Below are positions 7,297 to 16,150 of a stretch of 33,764 bases of DNA, piece after piece. Each line of letters begins with the position of its first letter. The first letter of the stretch is position 1. The stretch lies in the NCBI GenBank assembly GCA_036786445.1, contig DAIQRD010000010.1, forward strand, positions 1 through 33,764, in the 5' to 3' direction. The position numbers and the translations under genes were made by a program. The DNA is from JAAZMF01 sp036786445. GTDB taxonomy: Bacteria; Bacillota; Limnochordia; DTU087. The notes under the pieces were generated by a model that searched no databases, was not told the origin of the DNA, and saw only the letters and a program-made list of their open reading frames with translations.

Positions 7297-9447
7297 CTAG
7301 AGGGTCCGCTTCACAGCCCTCACAACGAAAGCTTCCAGTTCATCGCCTTCTTTGACATCGTTAAAACGCTCAATACCTATGCCACATTCGTAGCCTTGCA
7401 CGACTTCCCTCACATCATCCTTAAACCGTTTGAGAGATGCAATAGGGCCTTCATGAATAACCACGTTGTCTCTAAGCAACCGCACACGAGCATTGCGGGT
7501 TATCTTGCCATCAATAACATAGCTGCCTGCAATAACGCCGGCATTGGGGACCCTAAAAGTAGCCCTGACTTCAGCCCTGCCCACCACATCTTCCACATAC
7601 TCAGGTTCCAAGAGCCCTTCCATGGCGGATTTCACATCATCGATGGCATGGTAGATGACTCGATAGGTCCGAACATCCACTTTTTCCCACTCTGCTACTC
7701 GGCGAGCAGTCGTATCTGGTCGTACATTGAATCCGATGATCACCGCATTGGAGGCTGCCGCCAAGTTCACATCAGTCTCTGATATGCCACCGGCTGCCCC
7801 ATGAATCACATTGACCCGCACTTCATCAGTACCGAGGCCTTCCAGTGCTTGCCGCACAGCTTCCACTGAACCCTGCACATCAGCCTTAATAATAATATTG
7901 AGCTCCTTGACTTCGCCTTCCTTGATTCGCTCAAATAGGTCATCTAAGGATATCGGCTTGGAGGATCTAAGCTCTATCGCTCGCCTTGCTTCTTGCTTTT
8001 GGTCTGCTATCTGCCGAGCCAGTCTTTCATCTGCTAGTGCCACCAATTCATCACCAGCCTCGGGGACATCGGCTAGACCGACAACCTCCACTGGCATGGC
8101 CGGCCCGGCTGTTTCAACTCTATTCCCAGCAGCATCAGTCATGGCGCGTACCCGTCCTGACACCGAGCCAGCAACTATAGCTTCCCCAACTTGCAGAGTA
8201 CCGTTCCGTACCAAAACAGTTGCCACTGGTCCGCGGCCCTTGTCTAGCCTAGCCTCCACAATGGTGCCTCTGGCCAAGCGATCAGGATTGGCCTTAAGCT
8301 CTCGCAAATCTGCTACGAGCAGAATCATCTCCAAGAGATCGTCAATACCTTCTTTGCGCAGAGCCGAGATATTGACAAACACAGTATCTCCGCCCCAGTC
8401 TTCAGGTACCAAACCCAACTCAGAGAGGCCCTGCTTGATTCGGTCAGGATTGGCATCGGGGCGGTCCATTTTATTGATAGCTACGATGATTGGCACCCCT
8501 GCTGCCTGTGCATGGCTGACAGCTTCCCTAGTCTGGGGCATCACGCCATCATCAGCAGCCACAACCAATATCGCGATGTCTGTAACTTGAGCACCACGGG
8601 AGCGCATGGCCGTGAAAGCTTCATGGCCCGGTGTATCCAAGAAGGTGATCTTTCGACCGTGACAGTTAACTTGGTAAGCCCCTATGTGCTGCGTGATGCC
8701 ACCGGCCTCACCTTCTGTGACTCTACTTTCCCGTACAGCATCTAGCAGAGTGGTCTTGCCATGGTCAACATGACCCATGATAGTGACGATGGGTGGTCGT
8801 GACTGCAATTTCTCGAGGGGATCGTCGAAATCAGCCAGGGGATCCACAGTGTGAATCTCAGGCAGTTTTACGGTGAATCCGAAATCCTCTGCCACCGTTG
8901 CCGCTGCCTCCCAGCCAATGCTCTGGGGAACAGTGGCCATAATCCCCATCCCCATCAATTTCTTGATGATACTAGCAGCAGATACGCTCATGCGACCGGC
9001 CAATTCCTTGACCGTAATGTTTTCGGAAATCTCCACTTCCGTGGGTCTCGGTTTTGGGGGAACGCGTTTCCTGCTTGGACCCCGCCCCCGCCCCCGTCCT
9101 CGGCCTTGACTTCTACGGGAACTAGATGCTCGTTGCTTGGAGGGCCTAGAGCGGCCACCCTTCACTGCTGAATCATCTTCGTCCAGTTTGGGATCCACCT
9201 TTAGGGTGACTTCTGGCGAACGTTTGACAGCCACTGCAGCCTTATTTTCACTGGTAGCGGCAGGTTTGCCTTCTTTTGGCTTCTCTGCTTTACTGGCAAA
9301 ATGCTCCCTCACCAAGGTAGCAACATCATCATCAACCGTGCTCATGTGGTTCTTTACATCAGCGCCGAGGTCCTGTAAGAATTCCACCAAGCGCTTGCTT
9401 TTCAACTCTAATTCTCTGGCTAGTTCGTAAACGCGAACTTTCACCAT
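7297..9447 (-). CDS. infB: Translation initiation factor IF-2
   Basis: The GTPase that brings initiator tRNA to the 30S subunit; 716 residues. An IF2 N-terminal helical module (residues 1-50) is followed by a charged linker containing RGRGRGRG near residues 115-123, encoded by a C-rich run on the plus strand at about 9081-9100. A second N-terminal module with VKELAGRMSVSAASIIKKLM lies near 146-165. The G domain has GHVDHGKT at 225-232, DTPGH at 271-275 and NKMD at 325-328. Domains II to IV run to the C-terminus; the conserved ETDVNLA and VIIGFNVRPD are present. The start is ATG at 9447 after GGGGTGAT. It lies 29 nt after ylxQ in the nusA cluster. Confidence 0.98.
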   Translation of the reverse strand: MVKVRVYELARELELKSKRLVEFLQDLGADVKNHMSTVDDDVATLVREHFASKAEKPKEGKPAATSENKAAVAVKRSPEVTLKVDPKLDEDDSAVKGGRSRPSKQRASSSRRSQGRGRGRGRGPSRKRVPPKPRPTEVEISENITVKELAGRMSVSAASIIKKLMGMGIMATVPQSIGWEAAATVAEDFGFTVKLPEIHTVDPLADFDDPLEKLQSRPPIVTIMGHVDHGKTTLLDAVRESRVTEGEAGGITQHIGAYQVNCHGRKITFLDTPGHEAFTAMRSRGAQVTDIAILVVAADDGVMPQTREAVSHAQAAGVPIIVAINKMDRPDANPDRIKQGLSELGLVPEDWGGDTVFVNISALRKEGIDDLLEMILLVADLRELKANPDRLARGTIVEARLDKGRGPVATVLVRNGTLQVGEAIVAGSVSGRVRAMTDAAGNRVETAGPAMPVEVVGLADVPEAGDELVALADERLARQIADQKQEARRAIELRSSKPISLDDLFERIKEGEVKELNIIIKADVQGSVEAVRQALEGLGTDEVRVNVIHGAAGGISETDVNLAAASNAVIIGFNVRPDTTARRVAEWEKVDVRTYRVIYHAIDDVKSAMEGLLEPEYVEDVVGRAEVRATFRVPNAGVIAGSYVIDGKITRNARVRLLRDNVVIHEGPIASLKRFKDDVREVVQGYECGIGIERFNDVKEGDELEAFVVRAVKRTL

Positions 9448-9476
9448 ATACCATCACCCCTAGCTGTGATCCTGTT

Positions 9477-9806
9477 TCATTTCACTCTTCCATGGGCACC
9501 CTCTGCCTCCGTTGCTCTTGTGTTCACTGCTTTAGCGATTGCCGCCGCTATTCCCGGCTCCCGCACACAAAGTACCGCTCTAGCCGATTTGCCTACGGCT
9601 GCTCCCAACTCTTCCTTAGTACTCATTAGCACCACTGGTGTCTGCTTGGCCGCCCGCACAAATTTCTCCTTTGTGGAGGCACTAGCATCGGTGGCTAGAA
9701 CCACCAAATGCCCCTGTCCCCGCCGCAAAACAGCCAAGCAGCCATTATATCCCGACACAAGATGACCACCGGCCTGGGCAAATCCCAGCAGACTCAGGGC
9801 TCTCAT
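9477..9806 (-). CDS. ylxQ: L7Ae/L30e-family RNA-binding protein, YlxQ-like
   Basis: 109 residues. The fold markers are GFAQAGGHLVSGYNGCLAVLRRGQGHLVVLATDAS at the N-terminal half and VVLMSTKEELGAAVGKSARAVLCV, matching the ribosomal L7Ae/L30e family that binds kink-turn-like RNA. YlxQ is a probable ribosome-associated protein of unproved function. The start ATG at 9806 overlaps the rnpM stop codon (ATGA, 4 nt), so the two genes are probably translationally coupled. It lies between rnpM and infB, its normal place in Bacillota. Confidence 0.93.
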   Translation of the reverse strand: MRALSLLGFAQAGGHLVSGYNGCLAVLRRGQGHLVVLATDASASTKEKFVRAAKQTPVVLMSTKEELGAAVGKSARAVLCVREPGIAAAIAKAVNTRATEAEGAHGRVK

Positions 9807-10075
9807 GGTAACGTTTCCACCTCATCCCGCAATTTTTCCATTACCTCCGGATCGATGGGTGTCTCCAAGGCCCTCTCCAACTGCTTACGTTTGAAAGCCT
9901 GTTCGATACAAACTCCATCAGGACAGACATACGCACCCCTGCCTGATTGCTTCCCTGTCAGATCTATATGAACCGCCCCCTCGGGTGTACGCACAATCCG
10001 GACCAGGTCTCGCTTGGGGCGAACGGTGCGACAGCCAATACAGGTTCTTTGGGGGCTTCTACGCTGTTTTCGCAC
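9803..10075 (-). CDS. rnpM: RNase P modulator RnpM (YlxR, DUF448)
   Basis: 90 residues with the two YlxR hallmarks, RTCIGCR at residues 10-16 and GRGAYVC at 45-51. The family binds RNA; in B. subtilis it has been reported to bind the RNase P RNA and modulate its activity. The start is GTG at 10075, with GGAGTGAT about 6-8 nt upstream. It lies 44 nt after nusA and overlaps ylxQ by 4 nt, the standard nusA-rnpM-ylxQ-infB order. Confidence 0.94.
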   Translation of the reverse strand: MRKQRRSPQRTCIGCRTVRPKRDLVRIVRTPEGAVHIDLTGKQSGRGAYVCPDGVCIEQAFKRKQLERALETPIDPEVMEKLRDEVETLP

Positions 10076-10119
10076 CTTTCTATCACTCCTCTATTGAAAA
10101 ACACATGGCAAAAAGCGTC

Positions 10120-11796
10120 CTATTCATTGAATTCAAAATCTACCGAGCTTAGTTCAGACAGATCCTTGATGACTTTCTTGGTCTTAGGCTCTTGCTTTGT
10201 ATTCTCCTTATCCTTTTCGTCCCCTTGGGGACCGGCGACATAATGCCCTACCGAGCTGGAACGTTGTTGCTTATTTGCTCCAGGAAACAGAGTTGGCAAA
10301 GGCTCTGCGTCCACGAGCTCTTCTTCCAACAGGGACTCTAGCTCCTGTTTCCGTGTCTTGCGGCTTTTGGCCTTGGCTGTACCGCCAACTACCCTTAGGG
10401 GGCGTTTACGCCGAGCTTCAGCATCCATCGCGTCTGGCTCAGCCTCTTCATCTACCTCAGCCGCCGGGTCTAGCTCGACCTCTTGGTCTGGTCCAGCCGA
10501 GAGATCCAGCTCATCAGCTGCACCTGAATCAACCTCTACCTCAACATCCTCTGTGTCGGGGAGAACTGTATCTAGCTCCGCCGGTTCGCTTGGCGACTTC
10601 TCAGCTTCCGGCGTCTTTTCCGACGGTAAGACTTGTGGGGGAACTCCAGTTGCAGAGGTTACTTCCTCTTCATGCAAGGGAGCAACCTCTGCAATATCCT
10701 CCTCAAGATCGGTATCTGTCTCCTTGGGAGTTGCCCTTTCAAAAGCTTCACGGGCAAGGATTTGAGCCATTTGCTCCTGGCTCTTGATATCAATTCTCCA
10801 ACCAGTTAGCCGAGCAGCGAGCCGAGCATTTTGGCCCTCTTTACCTATGGCCAAAGAAAGGTGATTGTCCGGCACCACAACTCGCGCCGTCTTGCTTTCT
10901 TCATCTAAATGCACCCCTACGACTTTCGCGGGGCTCAAGGCGTTGCCCACAAATTCCTCTGGCAAAGCTGCCCAAGGAATAACATCAATCTTTTCCCCCC
11001 GCAGCTCAGATACGACCGCCTGCACCCGCATACCCCGAGGTCCTACACAGGCTCCCACTGGATCCACGTTCTCATCTCTAGACGAGACTGCTAGTTTGGA
11101 ACGGGCTCCTGCTTCCCGAGCCACCGCCCTGATTTCGACAATTCCATCATGAATCTCCGGAACTTCCATCTCGAACAAGCGAGTGACCAAGCCAGGATGA
11201 GTCCGAGAAACGTACACTTGAGGTCCCTTACTACTCTGCTTAACCTCAGAAACGTAAACTTTTAGCCTGGTTCTCTGGGCATGGGAGTCACCTGGCATCT
11301 GGTCAGCAGCACTCAGGACAGCCTCCACTTTTCCCAGGTCCACGATGACATTGCGATGATCCCAACGCTGGACAATACCGGTCATCACATCTCCTTGGCG
11401 ATTACTAAACTCATCGTAGACCAGTGCCCGCTCAGCTTCACGAATTCTCTGAATGACTACTTGTTTAGCTGTCTGGGCGGCTATTCGGCCGAAGTCGCTG
11501 GGGGTCACTTCCACCTCCACCACATCATCAAGACCATAATTGGGGTCCTCGGCTGTGGCTTCAGCAAGACTTATTTCACCCATTTCATCGGTAACATCAT
11601 CTACTACCACTTTGCGGGCATAGACTTTGATGCTCCCTGTCTTATCGTCGACATCCACCCGCACGCTTTGCGATGTCCCATAGTTGCGCTTGTATGCAGA
11701 CGTAATAGCCGCCTCAATGGCCTCCAGTATTATTTCCTTAGCAATGCCCCGCTCTTTTTCCAGTTCATTTAGAGCGCTCATCACATCGAGATTCAT
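10120..11796 (-). CDS. nusA: Transcription termination/antitermination factor NusA with long acidic C-terminal tail
   Basis: Binds RNA polymerase and affects pausing, termination and antitermination. An N-terminal polymerase-binding domain (residues 1-125) is followed by an S1 domain (about 134-200) and two KH domains with GPRGMRVQAVV (252-262) and AIGKEGQNARLAARL (316-330). Bacillota NusA usually ends soon after this, near 350-370 residues. This protein continues to 558: residues about 353-460 are rich in Glu, Asp, Pro and Ala, 462-483 form a basic patch (ARRKRP, KAKSRKTRKQ), and the end is ELSSVDFEFNE. The tail does not resemble the acidic repeats of proteobacterial NusA that I know. The start is ATG at 11796 after GGAGGG. 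Confidence 0.96.
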   Translation of the reverse strand: MNLDVMSALNELEKERGIAKEIILEAIEAAITSAYKRNYGTSQSVRVDVDDKTGSIKVYARKVVVDDVTDEMGEISLAEATAEDPNYGLDDVVEVEVTPSDFGRIAAQTAKQVVIQRIREAERALVYDEFSNRQGDVMTGIVQRWDHRNVIVDLGKVEAVLSAADQMPGDSHAQRTRLKVYVSEVKQSSKGPQVYVSRTHPGLVTRLFEMEVPEIHDGIVEIRAVAREAGARSKLAVSSRDENVDPVGACVGPRGMRVQAVVSELRGEKIDVIPWAALPEEFVGNALSPAKVVGVHLDEESKTARVVVPDNHLSLAIGKEGQNARLAARLTGWRIDIKSQEQMAQILAREAFERATPKETDTDLEEDIAEVAPLHEEEVTSATGVPPQVLPSEKTPEAEKSPSEPAELDTVLPDTEDVEVEVDSGAADELDLSAGPDQEVELDPAAEVDEEAEPDAMDAEARRKRPLRVVGGTAKAKSRKTRKQELESLLEEELVDAEPLPTLFPGANKQQRSSSVGHYVAGPQGDEKDKENTKQEPKTKKVIKDLSELSSVDFEFNE

Positions 11797-11818
11797 TTAA
11801 GTGCCCTCCTGTTTCCAC

Positions 11819-12283
11819 CTAAAACTCGGGGGCCAGGTTAACCTTGGCCACCTGGTCTCGAGGGATCTTGATAACTCCAGTATCGGTCTCTACTGCAATC
11901 GCGTCGTCTTCTAGGCCAAGCAATTGGCCTTTCCACTGTTTCTTGCCTTGATATGGTGCATAGGCCCTGATGCTAACCAGCTGTCCAGCAAACCTTTGGA
12001 AATGGGCATCTTTTGTGAGAGGTCGCTCTAGCCCCGGTGATGACACCTCTAGCGAATAGTTGCCAGGCACCGGATCAATATCATCTAGGCGAGAGCTGAG
12101 GCGACGGCTCACCTTTTCACAGTCGTCAAGATTGACACCAGCCTCTTTGTCGATAAACACCCGTAGCACCCACGTAGGACCTTCTTTGACATACTCCACA
12201 TCAACCAGCTCAAGTTCCGGATAACTAGCCAGAATCTCCTCTGTGATCTGAGTAACAATGGCCTGTACATGCTGCCGTCCCAT
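11819..12283 (-). CDS. rimP: Ribosome maturation factor RimP
   Basis: 154 residues, the usual family length, needed for 30S subunit assembly. It shows LELVDVEYVKEGPTWVLRVFID and GVNLDDCEKVSR in the N-terminal domain, the signature YSLEVSSPGLERPL, and a C-terminal SH3-like domain (VSIRAYAPYQGKKQWKGQLLG). The start is ATG at 12283 with GGGGGATGAG upstream. It is the first gene of the rimP-nusA-infB cluster, 22 nt before nusA, and follows a long structured leader with its own predicted promoter. Confidence 0.97.
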   Translation of the reverse strand: MGRQHVQAIVTQITEEILASYPELELVDVEYVKEGPTWVLRVFIDKEAGVNLDDCEKVSRRLSSRLDDIDPVPGNYSLEVSSPGLERPLTKDAHFQRFAGQLVSIRAYAPYQGKKQWKGQLLGLEDDAIAVETDTGVIKIPRDQVAKVNLAPEF

Positions 12284-12412
12284 ATCTCATCCCCCATTTC
12301 TGGACAAACTTTCTTCGGCACATCATTAACATATGTAATCTTGTCACTATTGATCCACCGAGACAATGCGTTGCCAGCATCTGCCTGCAATATTTCGCCC
12401 TTTTTACTATGA

Positions 12413-12435
12413 AAGAGTGGGCATGACCCACTCTT
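12413..12435 (-). promoter_or_regulatory. Hairpin in the rimP leader
   Basis: A perfect 9 bp inverted repeat (AAGAGTGGG with CCCACTCTT, 5 nt loop) lies about 130 nt before the rimP start. The RNA after the stem reads TCATAGTAAAAAG, so there is no U-tract and it is not a simple terminator. The rest of the leader to 12284 shows no ORF with a ribosome site. A leader role is inferred from its position. Confidence 0.55.
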
Positions 12436-12457
12436 CGCAGAAGACACATCATTGGGC

Positions 12458-12516
12458 AAAAACAAGGCCGCGCTCGGTCCCGTCTATAGGGACAAAAGAA
12501 TGCAGCGCGGCATTCT
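12458..12516 (-). promoter_or_regulatory. Attenuator-like structure at the 5' end of the rimP-nusA-infB transcript
   Basis: Two alternative RNA folds share bases. Fold A is a 7 bp hairpin, AGAATGC (12510-12516) with GCATTCT (12497-12503), loop 12504-12509. Fold B pairs GCCGCGCT (12504-12511) with AGCGCGGC (12467-12474), encloses an inner stem GTCCC/GGGAC (12489-12493 with 12477-12481), and is followed by CTTGTTTTTG, a terminator-like U-run. The loop of A is part of the 5' arm of B, so the folds exclude each other. The predicted transcription start (about 12518) is just before A. It could alternatively be a plain polC terminator. Confidence 0.6.
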
Positions 12517-12524
12517 CCACGAAC

Positions 12525-12553
12525 AGTATATCACGTTCCCCCGCCATTGACAA
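12525..12553 (-). promoter_or_regulatory. Predicted sigma-A promoter for the rimP-nusA-infB operon
   Basis: TTGTCA (12548-12553) and TATACT (12525-12530) are separated by 17 nt, each five of six to consensus, and TG precedes the -10 by one base. It lies about 40 nt after the polC stop codon. A start near 12518 leaves a 5' leader of about 235 nt before rimP. Confidence 0.7.
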
Positions 12554-12591
12554 GACCTTCGAGGGGAGACATTCTCCAAGAATATTCGTGG

Positions 12592-15500
12592 CTAGAACAA
12601 AGAGAGCTGGGATGATTCCGGTAATCCATCTAGGGCTCCACTGGCTGCTAAAGCTTCAATCACTGTCTTGTTTACCCCACACCGCAGTCTCAGATCCTCC
12701 CAAGAGGCGAATTCCCCTTCTTTTCGACCCGCGGCTAGGGTCTTGGCAGCGGTAGCGCCTACTCCTTGGACCGCGGCAAGGGGCGGTAGAAGCTTCCCGT
12801 CGCACTTCTGGAAATGAGTCTGGTGGGATAGATATATGTCAACTGGGAGAAATTCCACTCCCCGCAGCATGGCCTCGAGGATGACTTCGGCTATGGTGAG
12901 CACATTCCTCTCCTTAGCCGTAGCCGCATTGCCTTTTTCAGTTATTGTTCGGATGGTATTCCTAACCCCATCTATACCTTCTTGAACGAGCTGTACATCA
13001 AAATCATCAGCCCGTACAGTAAAATACGCCCCATAGAAATCTAGAGGATAATGGACATTGAAATAGGCTATCCTGAAAGCCATTGTCACATAGGCCACTG
13101 CATGGGCCTTAGGAAACAGGTAACTGATCTTCCGACATGATTCGAGGTACCAGTCCTGCACTCCCACCTGCTGCATGACCTGTTCATCTTCAGGCCTCAA
13201 GCCCCTCCCCTTTCGCACTCTTTCCATTATCTGAAAAGCTATCTGGGGTTCCATGCCACGCTGGATCAGGTAATTCATGATATCGTCCCTGGTGGCGATG
13301 GCATGCCCCAGGTCTGTCACGCCACTTCGGATCAAGTCCTGGGCGTTATTGGCCCAAACGTTGGTACCATGGGAGAGTCCACTGATGCGAACCAGTTGAC
13401 CGAAAGTATGGGGTCGCGTGTCTTCTAGCATCTGCCGCACAAAGCGGGTGCCAAATTCTGGAATACCCATTGTCCCCACGGTTGTGCCAATATCCTCCGG
13501 AGTGACCCCTAGCGTTTCCACTGAAGAAAACAACGCCATTGTCTGGGGATCATCTAGAGGAATGCTGAGGGCATCGACGCCACTCGAGTCCTCGAGCATC
13601 CTGATCATTGTCGGATCGTCATGGCCGAGAATATCTAGTTTGACCAATTGATCGCTGATGGCATTGTAATCAAAATGAGTAGTTATGATCCCTGCTTTGC
13701 CATCATTGGCAGGATACTGCACTGGTGTAAACTCATTTATATCATGGCCTTCGGGAACAACAATCATGCCACCCGGATGCTGTCCGGTAGTGCGACGCAC
13801 TCCGCTACAGCCCCTCACGAGCCTGTTGACTTCGGCACTCCTGGGGGTTTGGCCCTTGCTTTCCAGATACTTGAGGACAAAACCATAGCTGGTTTTCTCA
13901 GCCAAAGTGCCTATGGTCCCAGCTCGGAATACGTGGTCAGAGCCAAAAAGTTCCTCGGTATATCTGTGCACAACACTCTGGTATTCACCGGAGAAGTTAA
14001 GATCAATATCGGGAACTTTATCCCCGTGAAACCCCATGAAGACCTCAAAAGGTATGTCAAAACCGTGTTTCTCATACTGCTCTCCACATCCGCATTGTTG
14101 ATCTGGCAGATCAACCCCAGCTTCAACGGAGCCATCATCGATAAACTGGCTATGGTGACAACTAGGGCAAACATAATGGGGAGGCAAAGGGTTGACTTCG
14201 GTTACCCCACAAAGAGTAGCGACTAGAGAAGAACCCACCGAACCCCGGGAGCCAACCAAATAACCATCGTCTAAGGATTTCTTAACCAGCTTGTGGGCGA
14301 TGAGATACAGAACAGCGAAACCATTACCGACAATTGCGTTGAGCTCTTTTTCAACCCGCTCTTCCACCATCTTTGGTAGAGGATCACCATATAGCTCTTT
14401 CGCCTTGGAGTAAGTCATGTCCACCACTTTCTCCGCCGCCCCTTCGATTTGGGGAGCGTAGAGACCATCTGGAACGGGCTGAAGTTCCTCAATCCTAGCC
14501 ACAATGCGCCGGGGCTCGCGCACAACAACTTCAAAGGCCGTCTCTTCACCAAGATAGGCGAATTCCCGCAACATCTCTTCAGTAGTGCGGAGAAAGAGCG
14601 GTGCCTGCCTCTCGGCATCCTCATATCCTTGGCCCGCCATTAAGATGCGTCGGTAGATCTCGTCCCAAGGATGCACAAAATGGGCATCACAAGTAGCCAC
14701 AACAGGCTTGCCGAGACGATTCCCTAGATCGACGATGCACCGGTTCAGATCCTGCAGATTTCGTTCATTCTGCACCTTATTCCCGATCAGAAAAGCATTG
14801 TTTTGCAGAGGTTGGATCTCAAGATAGTCATAGAAAAGAGCTAGCTCTTGCAGACGCTCATCACTGTCTCCTCGCAAACAGGCCTGATAGAGCTCACCAG
14901 CTTCGCAAGCAGATCCAATCAACAGACCTTCCCTGTACTGCTCAATCAATGCCCTAGGCAATCTAGGCCGCCGATAAAAGTACTGCAGATGGGAAAGTGA
15001 GACTAGCTTGTAGAGATTATGCAAACCTTGCTGGTTTTGGGCTAAGAGAATAATGTGGTAGGATGGGGCTCTGGGCTCCTCGCCTTCTATGAGATAGCCC
15101 TCCATGCCATAGATCACCTTGATGCCAGCCCGTTTGGCCACCACATGAGCTTCCGGGAACGCCTGAACGACACCATGGTCAGTGATGGCAATGGCCTCAT
15201 GTCCCCAGCTAGCAGCTAAGTTAATGGCCTCAGCCACTTCTAAGGTGCCATCCATGGCAGACATCTTGGTATGTAAGTGCAGTTCAACCCGTTTATCTAG
15301 GGCATCATCGGTCCTGATCAATCCAGGAGGAGGTGGTTCCCCTTGAATATCCCGGGGAAGCATCACCAATTCCTGTGTATAGCGATCCCATTGGATGGGT
15401 CCCCGGGCTCGGATCCAGGCCCCCTTGACCAATTTGGTGGAAAGCCGAGGCGCGTCCTCTTCTTCAAAGATCTTGAGGCTAATGGAATCACGTTGATCGG

Positions 15501-16107
15501 TGAGATCGATTTGCAGTAGGCGTCTGCCGCTACGCAACTCCCTTTCCTCTATCTGAATTATCTCTCCCGCAAGGACGTATGAGCGCTCCTCATCAGTGAT
15601 GTTTTCTATCGGTTTCGGTTCTTCTCTGATAGACCGCCCCATAAAGGGTTCTCGGCCGTTGCCTCCAGTACTTAGTGCTGAGGCAGGGGAGGCTGCATCC
15701 TCCCGCTCCCGGGCTGCCCGCTCCATGACAAAGGCCATATAGGTAGCCTCGTCGGCATCAAGCAGCCCAGTATCAGCGGAACTGAGGACAGGAGCTTCAT
15801 CTGCAGCAACGCAATTGCCTGCACTTGCAGAATCTCCATTGACCTCGAATTGAACTGAGTGCACCTCTGGAAAAGCCTGTACCAAGGCGCTGCCTAGCTG
15901 TTCTAGCTGCTCGGAGCATAGGCCGTCATTGCTGTCCAGGCAAATCTTCCATTCCCGGCGCTGGGTATACACCAATATGCTATGCACAATAGCTCGGGCG
16001 GCTATCCCTTCACAATCTAGTGAAAGTTGGGCCGCCCTAAGAAAATCTGATAAGCACTGACCCCTAGCATGGGGAGTGATCTCGTATACATCTACATTGA
16101 TAGCCAC
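12592..16107 (-). CDS. polC: DNA polymerase III alpha subunit, PolC type, lacking the 3'-5' exonuclease domain
   Basis: The replicative polymerase of Bacillota; 1171 residues against about 1430-1440 usually. In order: an N-terminal domain, an OB domain (about 175-255), the PHP domain from VELHLHT (about 274), the polymerase palm with PDIDLNFSGE (D700, D702) and KLDILGHDDPT, and the C-terminal end ESSQLSLF. In known PolC the PHP domain is split by a DnaQ-like exonuclease. Here GIKVIYGMEGYLIEGEEP passes directly into RAPSYHIILLAQN (about residues 328-357), and no exonuclease motif (FDxET, HNxxFD) occurs anywhere. PHP keeps HLHT, TDHG and CDAH. The zinc ribbon is CPSC then CGC, one residue shorter than usual CxxC. 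The GTG at 16107 has AAAGGA 8 nt upstream; a GTG at 16137 in frame has no ribosome site. Confidence 0.96.
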   Translation of the reverse strand: MAINVDVYEITPHARGQCLSDFLRAAQLSLDCEGIAARAIVHSILVYTQRREWKICLDSNDGLCSEQLEQLGSALVQAFPEVHSVQFEVNGDSASAGNCVAADEAPVLSSADTGLLDADEATYMAFVMERAAREREDAASPASALSTGGNGREPFMGRSIREEPKPIENITDEERSYVLAGEIIQIEERELRSGRRLLQIDLTDQRDSISLKIFEEEDAPRLSTKLVKGAWIRARGPIQWDRYTQELVMLPRDIQGEPPPPGLIRTDDALDKRVELHLHTKMSAMDGTLEVAEAINLAASWGHEAIAITDHGVVQAFPEAHVVAKRAGIKVIYGMEGYLIEGEEPRAPSYHIILLAQNQQGLHNLYKLVSLSHLQYFYRRPRLPRALIEQYREGLLIGSACEAGELYQACLRGDSDERLQELALFYDYLEIQPLQNNAFLIGNKVQNERNLQDLNRCIVDLGNRLGKPVVATCDAHFVHPWDEIYRRILMAGQGYEDAERQAPLFLRTTEEMLREFAYLGEETAFEVVVREPRRIVARIEELQPVPDGLYAPQIEGAAEKVVDMTYSKAKELYGDPLPKMVEERVEKELNAIVGNGFAVLYLIAHKLVKKSLDDGYLVGSRGSVGSSLVATLCGVTEVNPLPPHYVCPSCHHSQFIDDGSVEAGVDLPDQQCGCGEQYEKHGFDIPFEVFMGFHGDKVPDIDLNFSGEYQSVVHRYTEELFGSDHVFRAGTIGTLAEKTSYGFVLKYLESKGQTPRSAEVNRLVRGCSGVRRTTGQHPGGMIVVPEGHDINEFTPVQYPANDGKAGIITTHFDYNAISDQLVKLDILGHDDPTMIRMLEDSSGVDALSIPLDDPQTMALFSSVETLGVTPEDIGTTVGTMGIPEFGTRFVRQMLEDTRPHTFGQLVRISGLSHGTNVWANNAQDLIRSGVTDLGHAIATRDDIMNYLIQRGMEPQIAFQIMERVRKGRGLRPEDEQVMQQVGVQDWYLESCRKISYLFPKAHAVAYVTMAFRIAYFNVHYPLDFYGAYFTVRADDFDVQLVQEGIDGVRNTIRTITEKGNAATAKERNVLTIAEVILEAMLRGVEFLPVDIYLSHQTHFQKCDGKLLPPLAAVQGVGATAAKTLAAGRKEGEFASWEDLRLRCGVNKTVIEALAASGALDGLPESSQLSLF

Positions 16108-16150
16108 ATTAAGGGTCCTTTCTTGCTCAATTGCCACCTAAATCAGTTTG

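Noticed and set aside
7126..7782. Plus-strand ORF of 218 residues
   Set aside because: It is antisense to rbfA and infB, has no family motifs and no ribosome site; a shadow of real genes.
9081..9100. C-rich repeat as a separate element
   Set aside because: It encodes the RGRGRGRG linker of IF-2, a common low-complexity segment; nothing suggests a separate function.
12458..12553. T-box riboswitch before rimP
   Set aside because: The fold ending GGGACCGAGCGCGGC plus U-run recalls a T-box terminator, but the transcript has no space for a specifier stem, the GGTGGNACCGCG core is not intact, and the downstream genes are not synthetases or amino acid genes.
13648..14226. Plus-strand ORF of 192 residues
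   Set aside because: It lies wholly antisense to the conserved polC palm region and shows no domain.
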